Assembly (NCBI GenBank): GCA_032251455.1
Contig: JAVVEG010000018.1
Span: forward strand, 1 to 62,130
DNA: 62,130 nt
Origin: JAVVEG01 sp032251455
GTDB lineage: Bacteria > Pseudomonadota > Gammaproteobacteria > Pseudomonadales > Pseudohongiellaceae
Direction of reading: 5' to 3'
Both the position numbers and the translations under genes were made by a program. Below, one piece after another: positions 51,839-61,220 of this stretch. The notes under the pieces were generated by a model, which was not told where the DNA came from, ran no database searches, and was given only the letters and a program-made list of their open reading frames with translations. How positions within the stretch are numbered: the first letter of the stretch is position 1; the number at the start of each line of letters is the position of its first letter.

Positions 51839-52240
51839 ATGTCCAGCCTTTTTACCAGGATTCTCTCTGCCCAGGCACCCGGCCATGTCCTGTGGCAGGA
51901 TGCCTTGTGTTTTTGCCTGCTTGCGTCAAAACCTCTGCGGGAAGGACACGTTTTGGTGATTCCCAAAGTGGAGATCGATTTCTGGGATGAGATGGAGCCG
52001 CCGCTCAATGCGCATATTTTCCATGTCAGCGCCAGCATTTCCCGAATCCTGCGCGGACTTTTCCCCTGCCGTAAAGTAGGCATGATGATTGGTGGTCTGG
52101 AAGTACGGCATGCCCATATTCACCTGATCCCGATCGAGTCCGTTTCCGAACTTGATTTCAGTCGTGCGGCAGCACGCAGCGACGCCGAACAGGAGGGAAC
52201 GGCACAACGTATCCGTGAGGCATTGTCGGCTCATGACTGA
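51839..52240 (+). CDS. HIT-family nucleotide hydrolase/transferase
   Basis: 133 residues from the ATG at 51839. The histidine triad is complete: EVRHAHIHLIPI near the C-terminus. The active His would act on AMP-linked substrates such as adenosine phosphoramidate. It ends inside the cmoA start by eight bases, so coupling with CmoA/CmoB is likely. The specific substrate is unknown. Confidence 0.9.
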   Translation: MSSLFTRILSAQAPGHVLWQDALCFCLLASKPLREGHVLVIPKVEIDFWDEMEPPLNAHIFHVSASISRILRGLFPCRKVGMMIGGLEVRHAHIHLIPIESVSELDFSRAAARSDAEQEGTAQRIREALSAHD

Positions 52241-52970
52241 TTCAGGCAAAGACCGGATTTATGCCCATCCACAGACCCCTGCGGACTTTGTCTTCGATGA
52301 CAAGGTGGCAGCTGTCTTCACTGATATGATAAATCGTTCGGTGCCAGGTTATGCCACCATTATTTCCATGATCGGCATGCTGGCAAACCGCTACTGCACA
52401 CCGGGCAGCAATGTCTATGACCTGGGCTGCTCTCTAGGTGGAGCCAGCCTGGCCATGGCGCATCATATAGAGCACCAGGACTACACGCTGCATGCCATCG
52501 ACAACTCTCCGGCAATGATTGCAGCTTTGCAAAAATCACTGACAGATTTGCCATTGCCAGTGCAGGACAAACTGCAAGTGGTCTGCGCCGATATCAATGA
52601 AATCGCCATCAGCAATGCCTCTGTCATCGTGCTTAACTTTACCTTGCAGTTCATTCCTCCCGCCAAACGTGAGGCGCTTCTGCACAAGATCTGTCAGGGA
52701 CTGAACCCGGGAGGCATTCTTGTTCTATCCGAGAAAATCCGTTTTCCGGCAAGACAACTCAACGAGCTCTTTATCGATATGTACCATCAATACAAACACG
52801 TCCAGGGTTATTCGGAGCTGGAAGTGAGTCAGAAAAGAGCTGCCCTGGAAAATGTGTTGATTCCGGAAACAATAGACGCGCATAAATCCCGACTGCAGGA
52901 AGCCGGTTTCCAGTCCTGTGACGTCTGGTTCCAGTGCTTCAATTTCGCCTCCCTGGTGGCATTCCGTTGA
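52233..52970 (+). CDS. cmoA: Carboxy-SAM synthase
   Basis: Converts SAM and prephenate to carboxy-SAM, the donor for wobble cmo5U34 in tRNA. 245 residues from the ATG at 52233, with class I SAM fold VYDLGCSLGGASLAMA and the CmoA-specific ADFVFDDKVAAVF start. Overlaps the HIT gene and abuts cmoB. Confidence 0.95.
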   Translation: MTDSGKDRIYAHPQTPADFVFDDKVAAVFTDMINRSVPGYATIISMIGMLANRYCTPGSNVYDLGCSLGGASLAMAHHIEHQDYTLHAIDNSPAMIAALQKSLTDLPLPVQDKLQVVCADINEIAISNASVIVLNFTLQFIPPAKREALLHKICQGLNPGGILVLSEKIRFPARQLNELFIDMYHQYKHVQGYSELEVSQKRAALENVLIPETIDAHKSRLQEAGFQSCDVWFQCFNFASLVAFR

Positions 52971-53983
52971 ACTCTAGTACCTCGCCTGATTTACTCGGTT
53001 ACCAGCACTTTCTGCACTTGCTGCAGGGCATGGAACCGCACCGGGATAAGCCCCGCCCTGACTCCAGGCTGGAAACACTGGCAGCTTTGCTCAGCCCTGC
53101 CTATCTGCACAGTCTTGGTCATGGCAAGCTGCCGTTCTGGGAACAGTTGCTGTCCGACGTGCCAACCGCCAAACCTTCCCGGTTGGAATTCCAGAGCGCC
53201 GTTCAAATCGGAACCGCTGCAGATCTGCAAGACACTCAATCCTCTGTGCTGGAGCACTGCCTGGAACAACTGATTCCCTGGCGCAAGGGGCCATTCTCAC
53301 TGTTTGGTATAGAGCTGGACACGGAATGGCGCTCTGACTGGAAGTGGGACCGATTGCTGCCCTGTATCAGTCCACTGGCCGGGCGCACGGTCCTGGATGT
53401 GGGTTGCGGTAATGGTTACCATTGCTGGCGCATGTTCGGTGAAAAAGCCAAACTGGTATTGGGCATTGAACCGCATCTGCCCTATGTCATGCAGTTTGCC
53501 CTTATCCGCAAGCTGGTCCCGGATTTGCCGGTTTTTCTGTTGCCGGCAACGCTCTCTGCGTTGCCAGCAAAACGGCCACTTTTCGACACCGTGTTTTCCA
53601 TGGGTGTGCTTTACCATCAGCGTTCTCCTGTCGAGCATTTGCTCGAATTGAAAAGCTGCTTGCACGAAGGAGGTGAACTGGTACTGGAAACTCTGGTTGT
53701 TGATGGGCCAGAAGGTTACAGTCTGATGCCGAAGACTCGGTATTGCCGCATGAGCAATGTCTGGTTTCTGCCTTCCTGTGCCACTGTGCAAGTCTGGTTA
53801 CAGCGCTGCGGATTCAAAAACATTCGCTTGCATGACGTCAGCGTTACAACAATCAAGGAACAACGTGCCACCCGCTGGATGCCCTTTCAATCACTGCTTG
53901 ATGGTCTTGCACCTGGCGCCGATAAGCTCACCATTGAAGGCCTGCCTGCACCTAAAAGAGCCTTGTTTACTGCATCAAGATGA
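52967..53983 (+). CDS. cmoB: tRNA U34 carboxymethyltransferase
   Basis: Transfers the carboxymethyl group from carboxy-SAM to ho5U34 of tRNA. 338 residues: WRKGPFSLFGIELDTEWRSD, VLDVGCGNGYHCWRM and FDTVFSMGVLYHQRSPVEHL are diagnostic. I propose the TTG at 52967, overlapping the cmoA stop (TTGA) with GGTGG seven bases upstream. An ATG at 52934 lies inside cmoA and is the alternative. Confidence 0.95.
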   Translation: MNSSTSPDLLGYQHFLHLLQGMEPHRDKPRPDSRLETLAALLSPAYLHSLGHGKLPFWEQLLSDVPTAKPSRLEFQSAVQIGTAADLQDTQSSVLEHCLEQLIPWRKGPFSLFGIELDTEWRSDWKWDRLLPCISPLAGRTVLDVGCGNGYHCWRMFGEKAKLVLGIEPHLPYVMQFALIRKLVPDLPVFLLPATLSALPAKRPLFDTVFSMGVLYHQRSPVEHLLELKSCLHEGGELVLETLVVDGPEGYSLMPKTRYCRMSNVWFLPSCATVQVWLQRCGFKNIRLHDVSVTTIKEQRATRWMPFQSLLDGLAPGADKLTIEGLPAPKRALFTASR

Positions 53984-54279
53984 TTGGAATAAGCATTTCA
54001 TAAGTGCTTGTTTCTGCTACCCGGTGTTGCGTTACCATCGGTAGCGCTTATCCTGTTGGCAGAAATAACGCCATTTCATTGAACGCATCATCAATCCTGT
54101 TGTCTATTATCAGGTAGATATGTCTGTTAAAAATTTTTGAAATATTTTTTTACTTGACGTATCGTTACCTCAGATTTCATTTGGACATCCCGCAGCCAGG
54201 GTCAGCTCTAATCCAATAAATCTAATCCAATAAACCAGTTACTATAACAATTATTACATCACTAACCGGGAACCCGCCA
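53984..54279. other. AT-rich intergenic region before the transposase
   Basis: No gene is seen. A 14-base tandem duplication TCTAATCCAATAAA occurs at 54207-54220 and 54221-54234. Short inverted repeats occur near 53994-54016 (AAGCA and TGCTT). A poly-T run lies near 54148-54155. The tetranucleotide-plus-hairpin arrangement expected of a REP sequence was not convincing. Confidence 0.5.
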
Positions 54280-55251
54280 ATGGCCAGACCATTACGCATA
54301 GAATATCCAGATGCTGTATATCACGTCTCCAATTTCGCGCTGGGTCGCCAGCGTGTCTTTCCTGCCGACAAGTATTACGAAGCTTTTTTGTCGGCTCTGG
54401 AAGAAACCTGCTCGCGCCTTAACGTTCAGGTTCATGCCTACTGCCTCTTGAGCAATCAATATCACCTGCTGATCAAAACGCCTGAAGGCAATCTAAGCCG
54501 TTTCATGCGTCAGATTGATGGCCTCTATACGCAGTATTACCAGCGTTTGAAGAAATCGGAAGGCTCTTTGTTCCGTGGCCGCTACAAAGCGGTACTGGTA
54601 CAAGCGGAGAACTACCTGCTGCCCCTGAGCCGTTACATCCATCTGGGTGTCAGGAAGGCTGACCTCGAAAAATGGACATGGTCCAGTTATGCGGCCATGA
54701 CCAACAAGGTGAAAGCACCCGCCTGGCTGGTCAGGGATGATGTGCTGGCACAGCTCGGTGTCGCCACCAACAAACGCTATCGTGCTTACGCGGATTACGT
54801 TGCCGAAGGCGTTGATGAAGAGATGGCCCACTTCTATGGTAAGAAAAATCTTGCCTCCGTGATGGGTGATGAGAAATTCCGGGCTGCTGCCCGCAAAAAG
54901 CGCAATCCAAGCAAGGCCCGCGGAGTCTCTCGTGGTGCCAATGCCAAATGGCGTCCTTCCTGCGCCCAGATCGTCGCGGCTGTTGCCAGGCAGTTCAAGG
55001 TCAATGAGGACAGCATCTATAATGCCGCCCGTGGCCCCGGTTCGAAGAATGTGCCACGCTGGGTAGCCATGTACCTTTGCCAGGAGCTTTCAGCCGTGAC
55101 CCTGCAGGCCATTGCCAGGTTGTTCAAACTCAAGCGCTATGGCACTGTCTCCACGACAGTAGGCAAGCTGAAGAAGGAAATGACGGAGGATACCAAGCTG
55201 CTGGCAGTGGTCAACAAACTGTCCAAAAGCCTGAGCAAGGCCAGAAAATAG
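54280..55251 (+). CDS. Y1 (RAYT-type) transposase with DnaA-C-like domain
   Basis: 323 residues. N-terminal Y1_Tnp (HUH-type) domain of the REP-associated tyrosine transposase class: MARPLRIEYPDAVYHV, GLYTQYYQRLKKSEGSLFRG with the candidate catalytic Tyr. The usual H-x-H pair reads Gln60-Tyr61-His62 (LLSNQYHLLIKT), so the first His is replaced. The C-terminus (about 220-300; VPRWVAMYLCQELSAVTLQA) resembles the DnaA C-terminal DNA-binding domain. In this class it mobilises or maintains REP repeats (family knowledge). Flanked downstream by a terminator. No IS inverted repeats are evident around it. Confidence 0.88.
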   Translation: MARPLRIEYPDAVYHVSNFALGRQRVFPADKYYEAFLSALEETCSRLNVQVHAYCLLSNQYHLLIKTPEGNLSRFMRQIDGLYTQYYQRLKKSEGSLFRGRYKAVLVQAENYLLPLSRYIHLGVRKADLEKWTWSSYAAMTNKVKAPAWLVRDDVLAQLGVATNKRYRAYADYVAEGVDEEMAHFYGKKNLASVMGDEKFRAAARKKRNPSKARGVSRGANAKWRPSCAQIVAAVARQFKVNEDSIYNAARGPGSKNVPRWVAMYLCQELSAVTLQAIARLFKLKRYGTVSTTVGKLKKEMTEDTKLLAVVNKLSKSLSKARK

Positions 55252-55266
55252 GTTTTTCACAAACAG

Positions 55267-55300
55267 AAAAGGGGCACTGCCAATCTGCAGCGCCCCTTTT
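55267..55300. terminator. Bidirectional rho-independent terminator between transposase and rpmG
   Basis: Perfect nine-base stem AAAAGGGGC (55267-55275) and GCCCCTTTT (55292-55300) with a 16-base loop; T-runs follow on both strands. It ends the transposase transcript and can end the rpmB-rpmG transcript from the other side. Confidence 0.8.
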
Positions 55301-55372
55301 CCTGTATTCTCCAGTCCAATACCAGTCCAGTATGCCTGGTATCTGCTCTCGTATCCGTTGAAGAGACTGAAG

Positions 55373-55528
55373 TTACTTGATCTTGGCTTCTTTGTAGATT
55401 ACATGCTTGCGCACAACCGGATCGTATTTCTTGATTTCGATCTTGTCGGGCGTGGTTCGCTTGTTCTTGTCTGTCGTGTAGTAGTGCCCGGTATCTGCCG
55501 AGGAAACCAGCTTTATTTTATCTCGCAT
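55373..55528 (-). CDS. rpmG: 50S ribosomal protein L33
   Basis: 51 residues (MRDKIKLVSSADTGHYYTT ... KEAKIK), the Cys-free form of L33 that lacks the zinc ribbon. 31 bases after rpmB, the usual rpmB-rpmG pair. Confidence 0.95.
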   Translation of the reverse strand: MRDKIKLVSSADTGHYYTTDKNKRTTPDKIEIKKYDPVVRKHVIYKEAKIK

Positions 55529-55559
55529 TGCTACATACCGCCTGAATTGGGATTATTGG

Positions 55560-55796
55560 TTAAACCTTGATGCCGTTGCCGCGTATAGCGATCAAAACAG
55601 CATCAATGCCATTTTTATCGATAGTGCGCATACCTTTTGCAGAAACTCTCAGCTTCACAAACCGCTTTTCGGACTCAACCCAAAAACGATGCGTCTGTGT
55701 GTTCGGAGAGAAGCGGCGTCTGGTTTTATTGTTCGCGTGAGAAACATTGTTGCCTGTAACAGGTTTTTTGCCTGTTACCATACATACGTTAGCCAT
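55560..55796 (-). CDS. rpmB: 50S ribosomal protein L28
   Basis: 78 residues, complete and typical (MANVCMVTGKKPVTGNNVSH ... RGNGIKV). First gene of the rpmB-rpmG pair; its 5' gap to radC is 127 bases. Confidence 0.97.
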   Translation of the reverse strand: MANVCMVTGKKPVTGNNVSHANNKTRRRFSPNTQTHRFWVESEKRFVKLRVSAKGMRTIDKNGIDAVLIAIRGNGIKV

Positions 55797-55923
55797 GACC
55801 TTGCCTCGTTACTTAAGCTGTGGCAGACCCGTGGCGTACCCTGTGTCTGCCACCATCACCCTGTCTACCCAAAAATGAGCTGCGTTTTATACCAAAACCA
55901 CCCTGCAATAGCAATACTTTTCT

Positions 55924-56598
55924 CTACAGCATGCCGCGCTCGGCAAAAGAAACCACGTCCTTCCTGCCAACCACCATGTGGTCAAGCACTCGCACATCGA
56001 TGGTTTCCAGCGCCCGCCGCAATCGATTGGTAATGGCAATATCTGCCTGGCTGGGCTCGGCAACGCCGGAGGGGTGATTATGGGCGAATATGACTGCTGC
56101 CGCATTATTGTACAGGCAACGTTTCACCACTTCTCTTGGGTAGACGGCAGCACCATCAATCGTGCCCCGGAATAATTCTTCCATGGCCAGTACCCGGTGC
56201 TGGTTGTCCAGATACAGGCAGGCAAAAACCTCATGCTGATAGTTTCCCAGGCGGAAACGCAGATAGTCTCTGGTCAGCTCGGAACTGGTCAAGGCATCGC
56301 TGCTATCCAGCCTTTCCTTCATGTGCCTTTGTGCAAGCTCCAACACAGATTGGAAAAGTGCGTATTTCCCCGGACCCAGGCCTGGATGCTGACAGAATTC
56401 CTCCTGCCTCGCACCCAGAATCCCGCCCAAACTGCCAAATCGCTGCAATAACCCCCGGCCAATATCCAGTGCCGTGCTGCCCGCCACACCAGTGCGCAGA
56501 AAGATAGCCAGCAATTCAGCATCCGACAGATGAGATGCACCAAGAGTCAGTAACTTTTCCCGCGGTCTTTCCCCTTCCGGCCAATCCTTTATTCCCAT
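55924..56598 (-). CDS. radC: RadC/JAB-domain protein
   Basis: 224 residues of the UPF0758/RadC family: N-terminal helix-hairpin-helix region (PREKLLTLGASHLSDAELLA) and a JAB/MPN metalloprotease-like domain with Glu/His in FAHNHPSGVAEPSQAD. The role in repair is disputed; the family is a predicted deubiquitinase-fold hydrolase. Divergent from coaBC, with a mobile palindrome in the gap. Confidence 0.95.
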   Translation of the reverse strand: MGIKDWPEGERPREKLLTLGASHLSDAELLAIFLRTGVAGSTALDIGRGLLQRFGSLGGILGARQEEFCQHPGLGPGKYALFQSVLELAQRHMKERLDSSDALTSSELTRDYLRFRLGNYQHEVFACLYLDNQHRVLAMEELFRGTIDGAAVYPREVVKRCLYNNAAAVIFAHNHPSGVAEPSQADIAITNRLRRALETIDVRVLDHMVVGRKDVVSFAERGML

Positions 56599-56630
56599 CG
56601 TTGCTGTTCTCCCTGGACATAGCGACCTAA

Positions 56631-56685
56631 GGAACCTCTGAATAAGTTTATGACCAGGGTGACCATAGACTTATTCAGAGGTTCC
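56631..56685. mobile_element. 55-bp palindromic miniature element (IS5-like ends) with CTAA duplication
   Basis: Perfect 16-base inverted ends: GGAACCTCTGAATAAG at 56631-56646 and CTTATTCAGAGGTTCC at 56670-56685, with pairing extending inward. CTAA is present on both sides (56627-56630 and 56686-56689). Same family as the copy at 20128. It lies in the divergent gap between radC and coaBC, so here it cannot serve simply as a terminator. Confidence 0.8.
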
Positions 56686-56825
56686 CTAACCTTAATTTTA
56701 TAGCAGAGCTTTGCGCTTAAACCCAATTCATTGAACAAACCGGGGCTTGATGCTAGTCTTCGCGCACTACTTAGGACGACTGTATGCTTAGAGCAGCTGT
56801 ACCGTTTTGAATCTGGAATCACACC

Positions 56826-58034
56826 ATGAGCTCACTTTCCTGCAAACGCATTCTGCTGGGTATAACCGGCGGCATCGCTGCCTATAAATCAGCCATTCTG
56901 ACCAGACTTTTCACCCAGGCAGGTGCCGAGGTCAGAGTCGTCATGACTGCTGCCGGAGCAGAATTCATTACTCCACTTACCCTGCAGGCCTTATCCGGCA
57001 ACCGGGTTCATCTGGATTTGCTGGACGCCGATGCCGAAGCTGGCATGGGGCATATCGAGCTGGCGCGCTGGCCCGATTTGGTCGTCGTCGCTCCGGCCAG
57101 TGCCGATTTCATGGCCCGGGTCGCCAGTGGCATGGCAGGAGATCTGCTCAGTACACTGTTGCTGGCCACCAAAGCCCCGGTAATGCTGGCACCGGCCATG
57201 AATCAGGGGATGTGGGCCAAGGCGTCTACCGCAAGCAATCTTGACATCCTGCGCCAGCGTGAGTTCCATATCATGGGTCCTGATTCCGGCACTCAGGCCT
57301 GCGGTGACGTGGGCCTGGGGCGTATGCTGGAGCCGGAGGAAATTCTGGCCTGCTGTGAGTCCATGTTTGCCCGTCAGCTGCTGTCGGGCCTGCGCCTGAC
57401 CATTACTGCCGGCCCCACCCGGGAAGCCATCGATCCGGTACGTTACATCAGCAATCATAGCTCGGGCAAAATGGGTTATGCCCTGGCCGCTGAGGCCGCA
57501 GCCGAGGGAGCTCTGGTCACGCTGATCAGCGGCCCGGTAGCGCTGCCCTGCCCGGAACGAGTCAGGCGTATCAAGGTCAATAGTGCAGAGGAGATGCTGG
57601 CAGCCTGTGAAGAAACCGTTTCCGATTGTGATGTCTTCATCGGCGTGGCGGCGGTAGCCGATTACCGGCCAGCTCAGGTGCCAGCCGAAAAAATCAAGAA
57701 AACCGGCCAGACGATGACCCTGGAGTTGATCAGAAATCCGGATATCATCAGTACCATCGCCAACCGCAAGAACCCCCCTTTCATGGTGGGTTTTGCCGCT
57801 GAAACCCACAAATTGTTGACTCATGGGCGCGACAAGCTCAACCGCAAGAAACTGGATCTGCTCTTCGCCAATGATGCTGCCAGCACGTTCAACAGCGAAG
57901 AATCAACTGCCACCGCCCTGTGGCAGGACGGTGAGCTCACTCTGGGGCCTGCCAGCAAGACCACGGTGGCCAGACAGATGCTGGCCCTGATCAGTACACA
58001 ACTGGCAACGCGCGCCCAGAATCAAACGCACTGA
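56826..58034 (+). CDS. coaBC: Bifunctional phosphopantothenoylcysteine decarboxylase / phosphopantothenate-cysteine ligase
   Basis: Two consecutive CoA-synthesis steps. 402 residues: CoaC flavoprotein half (GITGGIAAYKSAILTRLF, LAPAMNQGMWAKA) and CoaB half (ITAGPTREAIDPVRYISNHS, GVAAVADYRP). The usual next gene in this neighbourhood, dut, is missing; algC follows after 75 bases. Confidence 0.97.
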   Translation: MSSLSCKRILLGITGGIAAYKSAILTRLFTQAGAEVRVVMTAAGAEFITPLTLQALSGNRVHLDLLDADAEAGMGHIELARWPDLVVVAPASADFMARVASGMAGDLLSTLLLATKAPVMLAPAMNQGMWAKASTASNLDILRQREFHIMGPDSGTQACGDVGLGRMLEPEEILACCESMFARQLLSGLRLTITAGPTREAIDPVRYISNHSSGKMGYALAAEAAAEGALVTLISGPVALPCPERVRRIKVNSAEEMLAACEETVSDCDVFIGVAAVADYRPAQVPAEKIKKTGQTMTLELIRNPDIISTIANRKNPPFMVGFAAETHKLLTHGRDKLNRKKLDLLFANDAASTFNSEESTATALWQDGELTLGPASKTTVARQMLALISTQLATRAQNQTH

Positions 58035-58109
58035 TTGCATACCGGCAACTATCGGGTTTTAATCTGAGATTGCGTTGCCAGACAAACAAGGCTGACACGG
58101 AAGCCCCCG

Positions 58110-59537
58110 ATGCTCACAACACAAGACCAAAGAGCTGAAAATTACGATCTCCCTGCCAGCATTTTCCGTGCCTATGATATTCGCGGTATCGCGGGCACCG
58201 AGCTGACAACCCACAATATCCGCCTTATTGGCCAGGCCATCGGAACCCTGGCGCTGGAATTCAGGCAGAACACCCTGTTGTTTGGCGCTGATGGCCGCCT
58301 GTCCAGCCCCGCACTATCTGCGGCTCTGCAGCAAGGTATACTGTCCACCGGCTGCAATCTGGTGGACCTTGGTGTCATCCCTACCCCGTTGCTTTATTTC
58401 GGAACGCATACTACCGCCTGGACCTCCGGTCTGATGCTGACCGCCAGCCACAATCCGGCGGACTACAATGGCATCAAGATGATCAATCAGCGCACCTGCC
58501 TGACACCGGAACAGATTTCCCGGCTGCACCGCTATATCCGGGCCGGCAATTTCCAACAGGGACAGGGACAGCTGACGACACTTGATCTTAAATCGGCCTA
58601 CATCCATCGTCTGCAACAGGATATCAAGCTGTTGCGCCCATTGCGGGTTGTCATAGACTGCGGCAATGCCGTGCCTTCCGTGCTGGCACCTGATTTGTTC
58701 ACCACCCTGGGCTGTGAAGTCCTGCCCTTGTTCTGTGATCTGGACGGGCATTTCCCCAATCACCACCCTGACCCCACCATCGCCACCAACCTGACAGCGC
58801 TGATCAAGGCAGTGCGCAGCAACAAGGCCGATGTCGGCATTGCCTTCGATGGCGACGGAGACCGTGTTGTCCTGATTACCGATCAGGGTCGGGTAATTGA
58901 TACCGACCGCCTGCTGATGCTGTTCATCAAGGAGGTGTTACCACGCTACCGCACAGAAACGAATTCAGACAAGAAACCCAAGGTCGTGTTTGATGTGAAA
59001 TGCAGCAGGCTGCTGTCAAGCCTGATCCTGGAACAGGGGGGTGAACCGGTGATGAGCCGCAGCGGCCATTCATTCATGAAAAAATGCATGCAGGAAACCG
59101 GCGCGGTGCTGGGGGCCGAATTTTCAGCCCATATCTTTTTCAAGGATGGCTGGTATGGCTATGATGACGGCCTGTATGTCGCAGCCCGCTTTCTGGCCCT
59201 GCTGTCCGCACAAACCGAAAGTGCCGATGCCCTGCTCGAACACCTGCCCAAGAGTGTTGTGACACCAGAACTGCGCATAGAGGTCAGCGATGAACTCAAA
59301 TTTGTCCTGATGGACAAAATACGAAAATTAGCTGATTTTCCCCAGGCCAGGATCAACCTGATGGACGGGGTCAGGGCTGACTTCAAGAATGGCTGGGGCC
59401 TGATCAGGGCATCGAATACGACTCCGGCCCTGCTGCTGCGTTTCGAAGCGGATAACAACAAGTCACTGCAGGCCATTCAAATCCTGTTCAGAGAATTGCT
59501 TACCCGGGTCGATAGCGGACTGAATATCTGTTTCTGA
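58110..59537 (+). CDS. algC: Phosphomannomutase/phosphoglucomutase (AlgC-type)
   Basis: Interconverts mannose and glucose 1- and 6-phosphates, feeding LPS and polysaccharide synthesis. 475 residues: active Ser in TASHNPADYNG, metal loop FDGDGDR, sugar loop GAEFSAHIFF and the phosphate-binding RASNTTPALLLRFEA. It links to the waa core genes at the other end of the window by supplying core sugars. Confidence 0.95.
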   Translation: MLTTQDQRAENYDLPASIFRAYDIRGIAGTELTTHNIRLIGQAIGTLALEFRQNTLLFGADGRLSSPALSAALQQGILSTGCNLVDLGVIPTPLLYFGTHTTAWTSGLMLTASHNPADYNGIKMINQRTCLTPEQISRLHRYIRAGNFQQGQGQLTTLDLKSAYIHRLQQDIKLLRPLRVVIDCGNAVPSVLAPDLFTTLGCEVLPLFCDLDGHFPNHHPDPTIATNLTALIKAVRSNKADVGIAFDGDGDRVVLITDQGRVIDTDRLLMLFIKEVLPRYRTETNSDKKPKVVFDVKCSRLLSSLILEQGGEPVMSRSGHSFMKKCMQETGAVLGAEFSAHIFFKDGWYGYDDGLYVAARFLALLSAQTESADALLEHLPKSVVTPELRIEVSDELKFVLMDKIRKLADFPQARINLMDGVRADFKNGWGLIRASNTTPALLLRFEADNNKSLQAIQILFRELLTRVDSGLNICF

Positions 59538-59620
59538 GAAATCTGTAGTAATTTGACGGTATACTTACTGTCAATCGATACAAGCCGTTTCCTTTTCAAC
59601 CAGCAAACAAGAGATTTTCC

Positions 59621-60526
59621 ATGCCATTGGACCTGACCTCCGCCAAGAATATTGCCAGCGTATTGACTGAAGCGTTGCCCTATATCCAACGTTTCACCGG
59701 CAGCACCATCGTTGTCAAGTACGGCGGCAATGCCATGACTGACGACATATTGAAAAACAGTTTTGCCCGCGATATCGTGCTGATGAAACTGGTTGGCATG
59801 AATCCGGTGGTTGTTCATGGCGGTGGTCCTCAAATCGGTTCCCTGCTGCAACGTCTGGATATCAAGTCCGAGTTTGTTGATGGCATGCGTGTCACCGACA
59901 GCCAGACCATGGATGTGGTAGAGATGGTACTTGGTGGCCTGGTCAATCAGGAAATCGTCTCCCTGCTGAACAAGAATGGCGGCAAGGCTGTGGGCATTAC
60001 CGGCAAGGATGGTAATCTGATCCGGGCCAGCAAAAAAACCCTCAAAAAAACCGACGCCTCTTCTGATGAAATCAAAATGCTGGATATTGGTCAGGTTGGC
60101 AATGTTGACTCGATCAATGTCGAAGTGCTGGACATGATGCAGCACAGTAACTTCATTCCGGTCATCGCACCAATTGGAGCCGACATTAATGGCGCCACCT
60201 ATAATATTAATGCAGATACTGTTGCAGGAGAAATTGCCAAAGTGCTTCATGCCGAAAAACTGATGCTGTTGACGAATATTTCCGGCGTGCTGGACAAGGC
60301 CGGCAATGTACTGACCGGACTGAGCACCGAGCAAGTGGATGCACTGATTGCTGACGGCACCATCTACGGTGGCATGCTGCCAAAAATCGAGTGCGCCCTG
60401 GATGCTGTCAACAAGGGTGTCAAAAGCGCACACATCATCGATGGTCGCGTCGAGCATGCCGTATTGCTCGAAATTTTCACCAACACCGGTGTCGGTACCT
60501 TGATAAGCAATTCTGCCTACCAGTAA
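59621..60526 (+). CDS. argB: Acetylglutamate kinase
   Basis: Second step of arginine synthesis. 301 residues with KYGGNAM (phosphate), VVHGGGPQIG (substrate) and ATP-site ISGVLDKAGNV. A possible inverted repeat, TTGACGG and its counterpart TGTCAA, spans about 59553-59574 upstream. Likely co-transcribed with slmA, 21 bases downstream. Confidence 0.97.
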   Translation: MPLDLTSAKNIASVLTEALPYIQRFTGSTIVVKYGGNAMTDDILKNSFARDIVLMKLVGMNPVVVHGGGPQIGSLLQRLDIKSEFVDGMRVTDSQTMDVVEMVLGGLVNQEIVSLLNKNGGKAVGITGKDGNLIRASKKTLKKTDASSDEIKMLDIGQVGNVDSINVEVLDMMQHSNFIPVIAPIGADINGATYNINADTVAGEIAKVLHAEKLMLLTNISGVLDKAGNVLTGLSTEQVDALIADGTIYGGMLPKIECALDAVNKGVKSAHIIDGRVEHAVLLEIFTNTGVGTLISNSAYQ

Positions 60527-60546
60527 GATAAGGTGCTCTAACAATA

Positions 60547-61170
60547 ATGACAACAGACATGAAAGTTTCGCGCAAGGATCACATCCTGCAATCCCTGGCC
60601 CGCATGCTGGAGTCCGGGCCTGGCGAGCGTATCACCACAGCTGCACTGGCACGCGAAGTCGGTGTATCCGAAGCCGCCCTCTACCGCCACTTTCCCAGCA
60701 AGGCAAAGATATTTGAAGGATTGATCAAGTTTATCGAGGACACTCTTTTTCTGCGCATAAACCGCATTACCACCGAAGAGCCTGGTGCCACACAAAGGTG
60801 CGAAAAAATTCTTCTGTTGGTGCTAACCTTTGCCGAGAAAAATCCCGGCATGACCCGCCTGATGACTGGCGATGTCTTGAACGGAGAAACAGAACGTCTG
60901 CGCTTGCGAATATCCCAGCTGTTTGATCGCATAGAGGCTCAACTGAAACAGATTCTACGCGAAGCCCAGATTCGGGAAAACCTGAAAACCCCGGTCTCAC
61001 CCGCGTTGATGGCCAACCTGTTGCTGGCAGTGGTGGAGGGGCGCTTGATGCAATTTGTGCGCAGTGAGTTCAGACGTTTGCCTACGGAAAACTGGGATGA
61101 GCAATGGGCTTACCTGCAACAAAACCTGTTGCAGCCTTTCCCTGAAACCGCCCAAAAGAGTGTGACATAA
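60547..61170 (+). CDS. slmA: Nucleoid occlusion factor SlmA
   Basis: TetR-family DNA-binding protein that blocks FtsZ assembly over the nucleoid. 207 residues: HTH (TTAALAREVGVSEAALYRHF), ligand/dimer domain with SlmA signatures (TRLMTGDVLNGETERLRLRI). A Met four codons in is the alternative start. It follows argB as in Pseudomonas. Confidence 0.95.
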   Translation: MTTDMKVSRKDHILQSLARMLESGPGERITTAALAREVGVSEAALYRHFPSKAKIFEGLIKFIEDTLFLRINRITTEEPGATQRCEKILLLVLTFAEKNPGMTRLMTGDVLNGETERLRLRISQLFDRIEAQLKQILREAQIRENLKTPVSPALMANLLLAVVEGRLMQFVRSEFRRLPTENWDEQWAYLQQNLLQPFPETAQKSVT

Positions 61171-61220
61171 CCCAGTTGTTTCTTTGTCATTTATAATCTC
61201 GGATTCGTTTACCAGGGTAG

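Noticed and set aside
53984..54279. REP palindrome partner of the Y1 transposase
   Set aside because: Only short, imperfect inverted repeats were found; the required tetranucleotide-hairpin pair was not convincing. The GGAACC palindromes were also rejected as REP because they carry CTAA duplications of the IS5 type.
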